A DNA stretch of 64,000 bases. Source: Pseudoroseomonas aestuarii (GTDB taxonomy: Bacteria; Pseudomonadota; Alphaproteobacteria; Acetobacterales; Acetobacteraceae). The stretch covers positions 1 through 64,000 of the forward strand of contig NZ_JBHSCH010000017.1 in NCBI RefSeq assembly GCF_042651065.1, written 5' to 3'. The notes below the pieces were generated by a model. That model saw only the letters and a program-made list of their open reading frames with translations, was not told where the DNA came from and did not search any database. This document shows positions 1-8,604 of the stretch, in pieces (position 1 is the stretch's first letter; each line of letters begins with the position of its first letter). The position numbers and the translations under genes were made by a program.

Positions 1-105
1 GCCGGCATGGGCTGGCTGATGCTGGCGGTGGGGCTGAACCTCTCCGGCGTGTTCCAGCTCGGCGGGCCGGTGGCGCTGGGCTCGGGCGTCGCGGCGGCGG
101 GGCGG
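1..105 (+). CDS. DsbD-like membrane protein fragment (cut at left edge and at an internal junction)
   Basis: Frame 1 encodes a hydrophobic segment with GLNLSGVFQLGG and then PVALGSG, which resembles a transmembrane stretch of DsbD-family thiol:disulfide reductases. Past about position 100 the frame stays open to 246 but turns into Arg/Pro-rich sequence unlike the family, where a further membrane segment with a CT(A)P motif is expected. The gene therefore enters from the left and loses its homology at about 90-116. It may be a pseudogene end, a rearrangement or an assembly join. The family call rests on remembered motifs only. Confidence 0.4.
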
Positions 106-244
106 GTGCCTGGGCCTCCGCCACGGGAGCGGCGAGCAGCAGGCCGAGCGCCATGGCCAGAACGGCATGGAGACCGGCGCGGCAGCCGGCGCGCGCCGCT
201 CCCGCCGGGCGCGCCCGCGCCCCCGCTGGCCGCCACAGGCTCAT
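1..244 (-). CDS. N-terminus of a secreted protein downstream of the TSUP gene (partial)
   Basis: An ATG at 242-244 overlaps the stop of the TSUP exporter gene (ATGA), a typical operon arrangement. The product has a basic start, a hydrophobic core (VLAMALGLLLAAPVAEAQA) and a likely cleavage site after AEA or AQA, so it is probably exported. In alphaproteobacteria the gene after such an exporter often encodes a TIGR02186-type secreted protein, which is a possible identity. After about residue 45 the frame is Pro/Arg/Ser-rich and lies antisense to the DsbD-like segment, so only the signal peptide looks real. Confidence 0.35.
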   Translation of the reverse strand, partial: MSLWRPAGARARPAGAARAGCRAGLHAVLAMALGLLLAAPVAEAQAPAPPPRRPSPAPPARRAGTRRRGSAPPPASASPCR

Positions 245-1155
245 AGGGGCATCGGGCCCACGGCGAACTGGCTGTCCGGCGTCACCACCAGGCCCCAGAG
301 CAGGCTCAGCGCCACGCCCAGCACCAGCAGGCCGAGCAGGGCGCGCGTCTCCTCGCCACGCAGGCGGGTGCCCATGCTGGCGCCGAACTGCGCCCCCGCC
401 ACGCCGCCGATCAGCAGCAGCAGCGTCAGCACGATGTCGACGCTGCCGGTCTGCACCGCCTGCAGCAGCGTGACGTTGGCGGCGACGAACACCACCTGGA
501 ACAGCGAGGTGCCGATGACCACGGCGGTGGGCATGCCGAGCAGGTAGATCATCGCCGGCACCAGCATGAAGCCGCCGCCGACGCCCATGATCGCCGAGAG
601 CACGCCGATGGCCAGCCCCACCAGCAGCGGCGGGATGACCGAGATGTACAGGCGCGACTTGCGGAAGCGCAGCTTGAAGGGCAGGCCGTGCATCCAGAAA
701 TGCGCGTGCAGCCGGGCGGGGCCGCCCTGCCGCCGCCGGCGCAGGATGGCGCGCACGCTCTCGCGCACCATCAGCGCGCCGACACTGCCCAGGATGACGA
801 CGTAGAAGATCGAGACGGCGAGATCGACCTGCCCCAGCCTTCGCAGCCAGGCGAAGAGCTGCACGCCGAGGCCGGAGCCGATGAAGCCGCCCACCAGCAG
901 CACGCCGCCCATGCGGGGGTCGACATTGCCGCGCCGCCACTGCGCGATGAGGCCGGAAACCGAGGCACCCAGCGTCTGGTTGGCGCCCGAGGCCACCGCC
1001 ACCGGGGCGGGAATGCCGATCAGGATCAGCAGCGGGGTGAGCAGGAAGCCGCCCCCCACGCCGAACAGCCCCGAGAGCCAGCCCACGCCAAAGCCAATGC
1101 CCAGCAGCAGCAGGGCATCCACCGACATTTCGGCGATCGGCAGGTAGACCTGCAT
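241..1155 (-). CDS. Sulfite exporter TauE/SafE (TSUP) family membrane protein
   Basis: This 304-residue integral membrane protein has the duplicated TSUP architecture. An N-terminal half with GWLSGLFGVGGGFLLTPLL is matched by a second half with GVLSAIMGVGGGFMLVPAM. About eight hydrophobic helices are visible, with a basic loop (RAILRRRRQGGPARLH) between the halves. Family members move sulfite, sulfonates or other small organic anions across the inner membrane; the substrate cannot be read here. The start at 1155 gives MQVYLPIAEMSVDALLLLGIG, directly before the first helix. The longer open frame upstream runs antisense to the phosphatase gene and is not used. Confidence 0.9.
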   Translation of the reverse strand: MQVYLPIAEMSVDALLLLGIGFGVGWLSGLFGVGGGFLLTPLLILIGIPAPVAVASGANQTLGASVSGLIAQWRRGNVDPRMGGVLLVGGFIGSGLGVQLFAWLRRLGQVDLAVSIFYVVILGSVGALMVRESVRAILRRRRQGGPARLHAHFWMHGLPFKLRFRKSRLYISVIPPLLVGLAIGVLSAIMGVGGGFMLVPAMIYLLGMPTAVVIGTSLFQVVFVAANVTLLQAVQTGSVDIVLTLLLLIGGVAGAQFGASMGTRLRGEETRALLGLLVLGVALSLLWGLVVTPDSQFAVGPMPL

Positions 1156-1281
1156 CGCGGTTCCAGTCTTTACGCCAGAAGGACAGGCTTCCGGTTTGGA
1201 CCCGTCATGCCCGGCAGACAAGGGACATTCCGAATGCGGCGGGACTTGGGCTAAAGCGGGGCTGCCCGTGGGGAATCCGTC

Positions 1282-2922
1282 ATGCCGCCCGACTCTCCTG
1301 CCCCCTCCCCCGCCGCCCCCGCCCGGCCCGGCCTGCCGCGCCGCGCCCTGCTGCGCGTCGCGCCGCTCGGCTTGGCGCTGGCCCTTCCCGCCCTGCGCCG
1401 GCCCCGCGCCGAGGTGGAGGCGCGGCTCGCGCTGCTGCACCTGAACGACTTCCACGCCCGGCACGAGGGCCAGCAGCCGAGCGGCGCCGCCTGCGCGCCG
1501 GGGCGGGACTGCCTGGGCGGCAGCGCACGGCTGGCCACCGCCCTGGCGGAGGCCCGCGCCGAGGCCGCCGCCGCCGGCCGCGCCGTGCTGCAACTCGACG
1601 CCGGCGACCAGTTCACCGGCAGCCTCTACCACACCGCCCATGGCGGGCTGGCCGAGGCGGCGGTGCAGCGCGCCACGGGCTGCGAGGCCATGGCGCTCGG
1701 CAACCACGAGTTCGACCACGGGCCGGAGGGGCTGCTGCGCTACGCCGGGGCGGTGGATTTCCCGCTGCTCTCGGCCAATCTCGACACCCGCCGGATGCCG
1801 GCGCTGGCCGCGCGCATCCGCCCCTCGGCCCTGTTCGAGCGCGGCGGCGCGCGGATCGGCGTCATCGGCCTGACGACGGAGACCACGCCGCGCGCCTCCA
1901 GCCCCGGCCCCGACCTCGCCTTCACCGACGCGCAGGAGGCCGCCGCCCGGCAGGCCGCCGTGCTGCGGGCGCAGGGGGCCGGCACCATCCTCGTGCTCTC
2001 GCATCTGGGCCTGGCCAGCGACCTCGCTTTGGCCGCCGCCGTGCCGGGCCTCGACCTCATCGTCGGCGGCCATTCCCACACCCTGCTGGCCGATGGCCTG
2101 CCCGGCGCGGAAGGCCCGCACCCCCTGCTGGCGGATGGGCCGGACCGCGCCGTCCGCATCGTGCAGGCGGGCTCCTACGGGCGCTGGCTCGGCCGGCTCT
2201 CGCTGGACCTCGCGGCGGATGGGCGGGTGCTGGCGCATGGCGGCGCGGTGCGCCCCGTCACCGCCGCCCTGGCCGAGGATGCGGCGGTGGCGGCGCTGCT
2301 GGCCGGCTTCGCCGCGCCGCTGGCCGCGCTGCGCGCCAGCCCCGCCGGCCCCGGCGCCCCAGGACTGACGCCGGAAGGCTGCCGCGGCGGCGAATGCGCC
2401 CTCGGCAACCTCGTGGCCGACGCCATGCTGGCCGCCGAGCCGGAGGCCGAGATCGCGCTGACCAATGGCGGCGGGCTGCGCGCCGGCCTGCCGGAAGGGA
2501 TGATCAGCCGCGGCGCGGTGCTGGAGGCGCTGCCCTTCGGCAACACCCTCGCCTTCCTGGTGCTGCGCGGCGCCGACCTGCGCGCGGCGCTGGAGATCGG
2601 CCTCTCCCGCGCCGGCTCGGGCGGCGCTTTCCCGCAGGTGGCGGGGATGGCGCTGCGCATCCGCCCGCAGGCGCCAGTGGGCGAGCGGGTGGCGGCGGTG
2701 ACCATCGGCGGCCGGCCGCTGGAGCCGGAGCGGGCCTACCGCCTCGTCACCAACGACTTCCTGCGCCGCGGCGGCGATGGCTACCTGCCCTTTCGCGACC
2801 GGGCGCTGATGGCCCGCGACAACGGCCTGCCCATGGACGAGGCGGTGGCCCGCCACCTCGCCGCCGGGGGCGCCGCGCGCGCCGCGCGCGCCGCGACGGA
2901 GGGGCGCATCCGCGCGGAGTGA
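1282..2922 (+). CDS. Bifunctional metallophosphatase / 5'-nucleotidase family protein
   Basis: The 546-residue product has a twin-arginine-like leader (LPRRALLRVAPLGLALALPAL, residues 19-38) and is probably periplasmic. The calcineurin-like metallophosphatase core shows LNDFHAR (54-60), GNHEFDHG (140-147) and GGHSH (about 262-266), the dimetal ligands of the UshA/CpdB family. The C-terminal 5'-nucleotidase domain starts near residue 340 and includes LTNGGGLRAG and the TNDFLRRGGDGY region. The likely role is hydrolysis of extracytoplasmic nucleotides to recover phosphate and nucleosides. It is transcribed divergently from the TSUP gene. A nucleotide substrate is inferred from the family; SoxB-like relatives exist. 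Confidence 0.88.
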   Translation: MPPDSPAPSPAAPARPGLPRRALLRVAPLGLALALPALRRPRAEVEARLALLHLNDFHARHEGQQPSGAACAPGRDCLGGSARLATALAEARAEAAAAGRAVLQLDAGDQFTGSLYHTAHGGLAEAAVQRATGCEAMALGNHEFDHGPEGLLRYAGAVDFPLLSANLDTRRMPALAARIRPSALFERGGARIGVIGLTTETTPRASSPGPDLAFTDAQEAAARQAAVLRAQGAGTILVLSHLGLASDLALAAAVPGLDLIVGGHSHTLLADGLPGAEGPHPLLADGPDRAVRIVQAGSYGRWLGRLSLDLAADGRVLAHGGAVRPVTAALAEDAAVAALLAGFAAPLAALRASPAGPGAPGLTPEGCRGGECALGNLVADAMLAAEPEAEIALTNGGGLRAGLPEGMISRGAVLEALPFGNTLAFLVLRGADLRAALEIGLSRAGSGGAFPQVAGMALRIRPQAPVGERVAAVTIGGRPLEPERAYRLVTNDFLRRGGDGYLPFRDRALMARDNGLPMDEAVARHLAAGGAARAARAATEGRIRAE

Positions 2923-3047
2923 TAGGGCGGGTTTTCACGGGCCGCCGGGCATGGTTCTTGCCCCATGGTTCTCGCGCATGATTCTTGCTGCGCCGGACAT
3001 TACCGGCGCGGCGCCCCGCCCGCCCGCTTTGTAGAGGTTCCCCCGCG

Positions 3048-4625
3048 ATGCTCCGCCGCACCCTCCTCGCCGCTCCCCTTGGCGTGCCCGCCCTGCTCTC
3101 CACCGCCGCGCGGGCGCAGTCGCCGGGCCGCGCCGGCACGCTGCGCGTCGTGCCGGAGACGCTGACCACCATCCTCGACCCGCACTTCACCACCAGCTTC
3201 ACCGCGCGGGACTTCTCCTACCTCGTCTTCGACACGCTCTTCGCGGTGGACGACCAGTGGCGGCCCCGGCCGCAGATGGTGGAGCGCTGGGAGCGCAGCG
3301 AGAACGGGCTGGAGTGGCGCTTCACCCTGCGCGAAGGGCTGGTCTTCCACGACGGCGCCCCCGTCACCGCCGAGGATTGCGTGGCCAGCCTGCGCCGCTG
3401 GGGCGCGCGGGACGCGCTGGGCGGCATGCTGCTGCGCGCCACCGCCACGCTGGAGCCGGTGGATTCCGCCACCTTCCGCCTGGTGCTGCGCGAGCCCTTC
3501 GGGCTGGTGCTGGAGGCGCTGGCCAAGCCGGGCGCCATGGTGCCGATGATCATGCCGAAGCGCCTGGCCGAGACGCCCGCCACCCGCCCGGTCACTGAGC
3601 CGATCGGCTCCGGCCCCTACCGCTTCGTGGCCGAGGAATACCGCCCCGGCGACCGCATCGTGCTCGCCCGCCATGCCGGCTACCGGCCGCGCCCGGAGCC
3701 CTCCGTCTGGGCCAGCGGGGCCAAGCATCCGCGCTTCGAGCGGATCGAGCTGATCGCCATGCCGGATGTCTCCAGCCAGGTGAGCGCGCTCTCCACCGGC
3801 GAGGTGGATTATCTGGAGCGGCTGCCGGCCGATGTGCTGCCCATCCTGGAGCGGAACCGGCAGGTGAAGGTGCAGGTGGTGAGCCCCTTCGGCTACCAGG
3901 GCATCCTGCGCTTCAACCACCTCCAGGCGCCGTTCGACAACGTGCAGGTGCGCCGCGCCGTGATGCTGGCGGTGAACCAGGCCGACTACCTGCCCGGCGT
4001 CGCCGGCCGCGCCGAATACGGGCGGGAATGCCGCAGCTTCTACGGCTGCGGCACGCCCTACGAGACCGCCGCCGGCATGCCCGCCGCGCCCGATTTCGAA
4101 GGCGCCCGCCGCCTGCTGGCGGAGAGCGGGGCCGATCTCTCGAAGCCCGTCGTCATCCTGCACCCGGCCGACGCCCCCGGCATCGCCGCGCTGGGGCTGG
4201 TGACGCAGGATCTGCTGACCCGGCTCGGCTTCACGGTGGACATGCAGGCGATGGACCTGAACACCTTCTTCGGCCGCCGCGCCCGGCCGGAGGGCTGGCA
4301 CATCTTCCACACCACCAACACCGTGCCGGACATGCAGACGCCGTTGCAGAACGTCTATCTGAACGGCGCCGGCCCCGGCCCGGCGGGCTTCGCCGGCTGG
4401 CCGAAGGACGAGGCGGTGGAGCGGCTGCGCGCCGCCTTCGCCGCCGCCGGCAGCGAGGACGAGCGCAAGCGGCTGGCGGGCGAGATCCATGCCCGCGCCG
4501 CCGAGGCCGGCTTCTACATGCCGCTCGGCCAGTTCGTCGCCGCCTCCGCCTGGCGCGCCGAGCTGACCGGCGTGCCCACCGGCCCGGCCATGTTCCTCTG
4601 GAACATCGCCCGCGGGGGGCGCTGA
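3048..4625 (+). CDS. ABC transporter substrate-binding protein, peptide/nickel class (SBP_bac_5)
   Basis: The start at 3048 gives a clear signal peptide, MLRRTLLAAPLGVPALLSTAARAQ, followed by a mature protein of about 500 residues. The family pattern is plain: LDPHFTTSFTARDFSYLVFDTL, then WRFTLREGLVFHDGAPVTAEDCVASLRRW. In-frame codons back to 2985 only add Arg/Pro-rich sequence. Such proteins deliver oligopeptides, glutathione, sugars or similar solutes to Dpp/Opp-type permeases. No permease or ATPase gene is adjacent, so this is an orphan binding protein. The deaminase gene begins 5 bp after its stop and is probably co-transcribed. Confidence 0.87.
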   Translation: MLRRTLLAAPLGVPALLSTAARAQSPGRAGTLRVVPETLTTILDPHFTTSFTARDFSYLVFDTLFAVDDQWRPRPQMVERWERSENGLEWRFTLREGLVFHDGAPVTAEDCVASLRRWGARDALGGMLLRATATLEPVDSATFRLVLREPFGLVLEALAKPGAMVPMIMPKRLAETPATRPVTEPIGSGPYRFVAEEYRPGDRIVLARHAGYRPRPEPSVWASGAKHPRFERIELIAMPDVSSQVSALSTGEVDYLERLPADVLPILERNRQVKVQVVSPFGYQGILRFNHLQAPFDNVQVRRAVMLAVNQADYLPGVAGRAEYGRECRSFYGCGTPYETAAGMPAAPDFEGARRLLAESGADLSKPVVILHPADAPGIAALGLVTQDLLTRLGFTVDMQAMDLNTFFGRRARPEGWHIFHTTNTVPDMQTPLQNVYLNGAGPGPAGFAGWPKDEAVERLRAAFAAAGSEDERKRLAGEIHARAAEAGFYMPLGQFVAASAWRAELTGVPTGPAMFLWNIARGGR

Positions 4626-4630
4626 GCGCC

Positions 4631-5734
4631 ATGCTGGGCTATTCCGACTATCTCGACCTCGTGCCGAAGGTCGAGCTGCACCTGCACATCGCCGGCGCGG
4701 TGCGCGCCACCACGCTGGTGGAACTGGCGGCGGCCAATGGCGTGCGCCTGCCGCGCCCGGCGGAGACGCTCTACCAGTGGCCGGATTTCTACGGCTTCCT
4801 CGAGGTGCTGCGGCTCGGCGCCCTGGCGGTGCGGCGGCGCGAGGAGTTCGCCCGCGTGGCCTATGAGTGCATCGAGGATTTGCACCGGCACGGCAATGTC
4901 CGCCACGCCGAGATCTTCTTCAACCCGCACTACTACACGCCGAACGGCGCCACCTACCCGGAGATCGTCGATGGGCTGATCGACGGGCTCGCCCGCGCCG
5001 AGGCGGAGTTCGGCACCTCCGCCCTGCTCATCGCCTGCATCGACCGCAGCGTCTGCCTGCCTTCCGAGGCGCTGGAGATGCTGGAGTGGGTGCAGCGCCA
5101 CCCGCGCCCGCAGGTGGTGGGCATCGGGCTGGATGGCGCCGAGCGCGCCGGGCCGCCGCTGCTGTGGGTGGAGGCGTGGCGCCGCGCCGGCCGCGCCGGG
5201 CTGCGCCGCACCGCCCATGTCTGCGAGGACAACCAGACGCTGTTCGAGGGCCCGCCCGCCCACTTCACCCATTGCCGCGACGCGCTGGGCTGCGACCGGC
5301 TGGACCACGGCTACAACATGCTGGCCGACCCGGCGATCCTGGCCCGCGCGGCGGCGGAGCAGGTGCCCTTCACCATGGCCTGCTGGTCCTCCATCCCGGC
5401 CAACCGGGCGCCGCGCCAGCAGCGCATCCGGCAGCTCTACGAGGCGGGAGTGAACATCGTGCTGGGCACGGACGACCCGACCTTCTTCCACACCAGCATG
5501 GGCCATTGCTGGCGCACCCTGTTCGACGCGCTGGGCTGGCAGCCGGCGCAGGCCCGGCAGCTCAGCCTGGCCGGGGTGGAGGCGAGCTGGCTGCCGGAGA
5601 CGCGCAAGGCCGAACTGCGCGCCGAGTTCAGCGCGCGGCTGGATGCGCTGGAGGCGGCGCTGGACCCGGAAGACCGCAGGCTGGATCTCGCCATCATGCG
5701 AGAGGTGAAAGAGTCAGAAAGAAGTTCTTTTTAA
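4631..5734 (+). CDS. Adenosine deaminase family protein (divergent)
   Basis: This 367-residue amidohydrolase-fold protein keeps the metal ligands of adenosine/adenine deaminases: HLH at 17-19, H196 in HVCE with the presumed proton-donor E199, H226 in DHG, and D281-D282 in GTDDP. It departs from true Add enzymes in the substrate regions: HLHIAGAV replaces HLHLEGA, and GLDGAERAG replaces the usual GxDLxGxE. It could deaminate adenosine, adenine or another purine derivative. It lies 5 bp downstream of the binding-protein gene. Its last codons (EVKESERSSF) run into the AT-rich repeat, so the C-terminus may have been altered by that element. Confidence 0.82.
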   Translation: MLGYSDYLDLVPKVELHLHIAGAVRATTLVELAAANGVRLPRPAETLYQWPDFYGFLEVLRLGALAVRRREEFARVAYECIEDLHRHGNVRHAEIFFNPHYYTPNGATYPEIVDGLIDGLARAEAEFGTSALLIACIDRSVCLPSEALEMLEWVQRHPRPQVVGIGLDGAERAGPPLLWVEAWRRAGRAGLRRTAHVCEDNQTLFEGPPAHFTHCRDALGCDRLDHGYNMLADPAILARAAAEQVPFTMACWSSIPANRAPRQQRIRQLYEAGVNIVLGTDDPTFFHTSMGHCWRTLFDALGWQPAQARQLSLAGVEASWLPETRKAELRAEFSARLDALEAALDPEDRRLDLAIMREVKESERSSF

Positions 5735-5843
5735 AAAAAGAACAAAAAACTTTTTGTCAGTTTGGTGTCACGCTTCTCAACCAGCGCACCGCCAAACTGA
5801 CAAAGTCTTTTTGCTTCTTTTTCTTCAGAAAAAGAAGATTCCT
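5712..5843. repeat. Two inverted copies of an AT-rich intergenic repeat, bidirectional terminator
   Basis: A strikingly AT-rich stretch separates two convergent genes. The left copy carries the hairpin GTTCTTTTT(5724)/AAAAAGAAC(5735), followed by AAAAAACTTTTTGTC. The right copy, in opposite orientation, carries CTTCTTTTTCT(5814)/AGAAAAAGAAG(5827) with a TC loop. GTCAGTTTGG at 5756-5765 and CCAAACTGAC at 5792-5801 are perfect inverted repeats. The right copy matches a third copy at 46209-46262 over about 50 bp. The hairpins next to T/A tracts should stop transcription from both sides. Confidence 0.75.
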
Positions 5844-6807
5844 ACCCCCCTGCCACGCCCTGCGCATTGACGTAAACGCTGTAGAGCGAGCGCGAGGCGG
5901 CCATGAACAGCCGGTTGCGGTGCCGCCCGCCGAAGCAGATGTTGGCGCAGCGCTCCGGCAGGTCGATCTGCCCGAGCGGGCGGCCCTCGGCGGTGAAGAC
6001 GCGCACGCCGTCGAACTCCGCGCCGCCCATGCCCCAGCCGCACCAGAGGTTGCCCTCGGTGTCCACGCGGAAGCCGTCCGGCGTGTCGCCCGCGGCGCCC
6101 TGCACCACGGTGCGGCGGTTGGAGAGGCGGCCATCCTCGCCCACGTCGTAGCCGACGATGCGGCGCGGCTCGGCGCGGCTTTCCACCACGTAGAAGATGC
6201 GCTCGTCCGGGCTGAAGGCGAGGCCGTTCGGCCCGGCCAGCTCGTCGGTGACGAGGGTGACGGCGCCGCTCTGCCCGTCGATGCGGTAGACGCCCTGCGA
6301 AAGCTCCGGCTCCGCCTTCTCGCCCTCGATGTAGCCGAGGATGCCGAAGGGCGGGTCGGTGAACCAGATGGAGCCGTCGGACTTCACCACCACGTCGTTC
6401 GGCGAGTTCAGGCGCTTGCCGTCGTAGCGGTCGGCCAGCAAGGTGATGGCGCCGTCATGCTCGGTGCGCGTCACGCGCCGCGTCAGGTGCTCGCAGGTGA
6501 CGAGGCGGCCCTGGCGGTCCCGCGTGTTGCCGTTGGCGTAGTTGGAGGACTGGCGGAAGGTGGCGACCTGCCCCGTGGCCTCGTCCCAGCGCAGGATGCG
6601 GTCGTTCGGGATGTCGGACCAGTAGAGGGCGCGCTGGTCGCCGAACCAGACCGGCCCCTCCGCCCAGCGGCAGCCGCCGGCCAGCTTCTCCACCGTGCCG
6701 TTCATGGCGCGGAAGCGCAGGAAGGCGGGGTCGAAGGCGCGGAAGCGCGGCTCGGGGTAGCGCTGGCTGGGCTCCCAGGGCGTCTCGTTCAGGCCGGTCG
6801 GGGTCAT
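5842..6807 (-). CDS. SMP-30/gluconolactonase/LRE family protein
   Basis: This 321-residue cytosolic beta-propeller shows the family hallmarks: GGCRWAEGPVWFGD (metal-binding Glu), RLNSPNDVVVKSDGSIWFTDPPFG, GPNGLAFSPDER and DTPDGFRVDTEGNLW, which supply the Glu, Asn and Asp metal ligands. Relatives hydrolyse sugar lactones such as gluconolactone or xylonolactone. The ATG at 6807 is chosen because AGGGAG lies 6 bp upstream; the longer frame to 6822 would overlap the preceding gene. It follows the aldolase-like gene by 11 bp, so the two are probably one transcript. The substrate is not determinable. Confidence 0.88.
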   Translation of the reverse strand: MTPTGLNETPWEPSQRYPEPRFRAFDPAFLRFRAMNGTVEKLAGGCRWAEGPVWFGDQRALYWSDIPNDRILRWDEATGQVATFRQSSNYANGNTRDRQGRLVTCEHLTRRVTRTEHDGAITLLADRYDGKRLNSPNDVVVKSDGSIWFTDPPFGILGYIEGEKAEPELSQGVYRIDGQSGAVTLVTDELAGPNGLAFSPDERIFYVVESRAEPRRIVGYDVGEDGRLSNRRTVVQGAAGDTPDGFRVDTEGNLWCGWGMGGAEFDGVRVFTAEGRPLGQIDLPERCANICFGGRHRNRLFMAASRSLYSVYVNAQGVAGG

Positions 6808-6818
6808 GGTGTTCTCCC

Positions 6819-7892
6819 TCACTTGTCTGATGAGAAGACTGGCACGGGGCGTGGCGCGGCACTATCCCTGGCGGCCAGGGCGCGGAGGTCGTCGGCCAGC
6901 GCCCGCATCCGCTCCGGCCGGGCATCCCAGGCGAACATGAAGCGCGCCCCGCCGCCGATGAAGGTGTAGAAGCGCCAGCCCTTCGCCTTCAGCCCTTCCA
7001 GCACCGCCGGCGGCGCCTGGAGGAAGACGGCGTTGGACTGCACGGGAAACATCGGCGCCACGCCGGGGATGCCATCGAGCATGGCGGCGAAGTCCCGCGC
7101 GCAGGCATTGCCATGCGCGGCGTTGCGCAGCCAGGCGCCGCTTTCCAGCATGCCCACCCAGGGCGCGGCCAGGAAGCGCATCTTGGAGGCGAGCTGCCCC
7201 GCCTGCTTGCAGCGGTAGTCGAAATCCTCGGCCAGGGCGCGGTTGAAGAAGATCACCGCCTCGCCCACCGCCATGCCGTTCTTGGTGCCGCCGAAGCAGA
7301 GCACGTCCACCCCCGCCTGCCAGGTCATCTCGGCCGGGGTGCAGCCGAGGCTGGCGCAGGCATTGGCGAAGCGCGCGCCATCCATGTGCAGGCGCAGCCC
7401 GAGCGCCCGGCACTCGGCGGCGATGGCGCGGATCTCCGCCAGCGAATAGACCTCGCCCGTCTCGGTGGGCTGGGTGATCGTGACGGCACGCGGCTTGGGG
7501 TAGTGGATGTCGCCCCGCGCGGTGGCCAGCGTGCGGATGGCGTGCGGCGTCAGCCGGCCGCCGCTGGCGGGCGCCACCAGCAGCTTGGAGCCGTTGGAGA
7601 AGAATTCCGGCGCGCCGCACTCGTCGGTCTCGACATGCGCCGCCTCGGCGCAGATCACGCTGTGGTAGCTCTGGCACAGCGCGGCCAGGGCCAGCGCATT
7701 GGCCGCCGTGCCGTTGAACACGAAGAACACCTCGCATTCCGTGCCGAACAGGGCACGGAAGCGGTCGGCGGCGCGGGCGGTCCAGGGATCGTCGCCATAG
7801 GCGGGGGCGTGGCCGGCATTGGCCTCGGCCATGGCCTGCCAGGCTTCGGGGCAGAGGCCCGCATAGTTGTCGCTGGCGAATTGCTGGTCCAT
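6819..7892 (-). CDS. Low-specificity L-threonine aldolase / beta-eliminating lyase family enzyme
   Basis: This 357-residue fold-type I PLP enzyme shows a Gly-Thr cofactor loop (VFNGTAANALAL, about 58-69), HMDGAR (169-174, with the Asp that contacts the pyridine nitrogen) and GGTKNG with the Schiff-base Lys204. These are features of the threonine/phenylserine aldolase clade. It would cleave beta-hydroxy amino acids to glycine plus an aldehyde. The start at 7892 (MDQQFASDNY) is preceded by GGAAGG at a good distance; an upstream in-frame ATG at 7913 is less likely. It is the first gene of a two-gene operon with the SMP-30 protein. Confidence 0.87.
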   Translation of the reverse strand: MDQQFASDNYAGLCPEAWQAMAEANAGHAPAYGDDPWTARAADRFRALFGTECEVFFVFNGTAANALALAALCQSYHSVICAEAAHVETDECGAPEFFSNGSKLLVAPASGGRLTPHAIRTLATARGDIHYPKPRAVTITQPTETGEVYSLAEIRAIAAECRALGLRLHMDGARFANACASLGCTPAEMTWQAGVDVLCFGGTKNGMAVGEAVIFFNRALAEDFDYRCKQAGQLASKMRFLAAPWVGMLESGAWLRNAAHGNACARDFAAMLDGIPGVAPMFPVQSNAVFLQAPPAVLEGLKAKGWRFYTFIGGGARFMFAWDARPERMRALADDLRALAARDSAAPRPVPVFSSDK

Positions 7893-8058
7893 CGGCGGCG
7901 CCCTTCCTTCCATGCTCCGCATCGAGGTGGGCGCCGTTGGATTGCCGAGCGCGGCCACATCCCCCGTCGCCGGGGTGCCACCTTGCCACGGACGGGGCAG
8001 GTTGGCGTCGGGGCGGGGCCCGACTCGCGATGCTGGCGCGGCTTCTACACCGGGAGCC

Positions 8059-8604
8059 TCAGCCCTGGCCAGGGGGAGGGGCAGGGGGCGGGGCGGCCGG
8101 GGCGCGGCGCACCTCCCACCAGGCCAGCGCCGCGTCATAGGGCAGGGCCAGCGCCTCCCGCCCGCGCCACCACCAGCGCTCCCGCCAGGCATGGGCGGCC
8201 TCGGGCGGCGGCGCGGCGCGCGCGCGCAGGCCGTAGAGCCGCAGCAGCATGACGCAGCGCGGCAGGTGGTAGCCGCTGCTGGCGGCATAGACCGGCCCCT
8301 GATGCCCGCGCAGCAGGGCGGCGCAGGCGCGGGCGGAGGAGAGCGTGTCCGTCCCCGTGGGTTCCAGCCGGATGGCGGCGGCGGGCACGCCGAGATCCTG
8401 CAACAGGCGGCCCATCACCTCGGCCTCGGCCGGGCCGTGGCGGCCCTTGGCGCCGGTGGGCACGTAGAGCGGGCTGGGCAGGGTGGCGCCGAAGGCGGCG
8501 GCGGCCATCACGCGGCGGCGCAACGTCAGGCTCGGGCCGCCATCGGCGCGCACGGCGGCGCCGAAGATGACGATGGCCGGCCGCTGCTCCAGAGGATCGC
8601 TCAT
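8059..8604 (-). CDS. YdcF/ElyC-like DUF218 domain protein
   Basis: The 181-residue protein carries the DUF218 pattern: IVIFGAAVRADGGPSLTLRRRV near the N-terminus, PTGAKGRHGPAEAEVMGRLL, LEPTGTDTLSSARACAALL and YAASSGYHLPRCVMLLRLYGL. Members such as SanA, ElyC and YdcF act in envelope biology, but biochemistry is scarce. There is no clear membrane anchor. The ATG at 8602-8604 overlaps the stop of the upstream methyltransferase gene (ATGA), so the two are translationally coupled. Confidence 0.8.
   Translation of the reverse strand: MSDPLEQRPAIVIFGAAVRADGGPSLTLRRRVMAAAAFGATLPSPLYVPTGAKGRHGPAEAEVMGRLLQDLGVPAAAIRLEPTGTDTLSSARACAALLRGHQGPVYAASSGYHLPRCVMLLRLYGLRARAAPPPEAAHAWRERWWWRGREALALPYDAALAWWEVRRAPAAPPPAPPPGQG

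Noticed and set aside
241..2856. 871-codon minus-strand frame
   Set aside because: Only the last 304 codons (TSUP) resemble a protein. The rest is antisense to the phosphatase gene.
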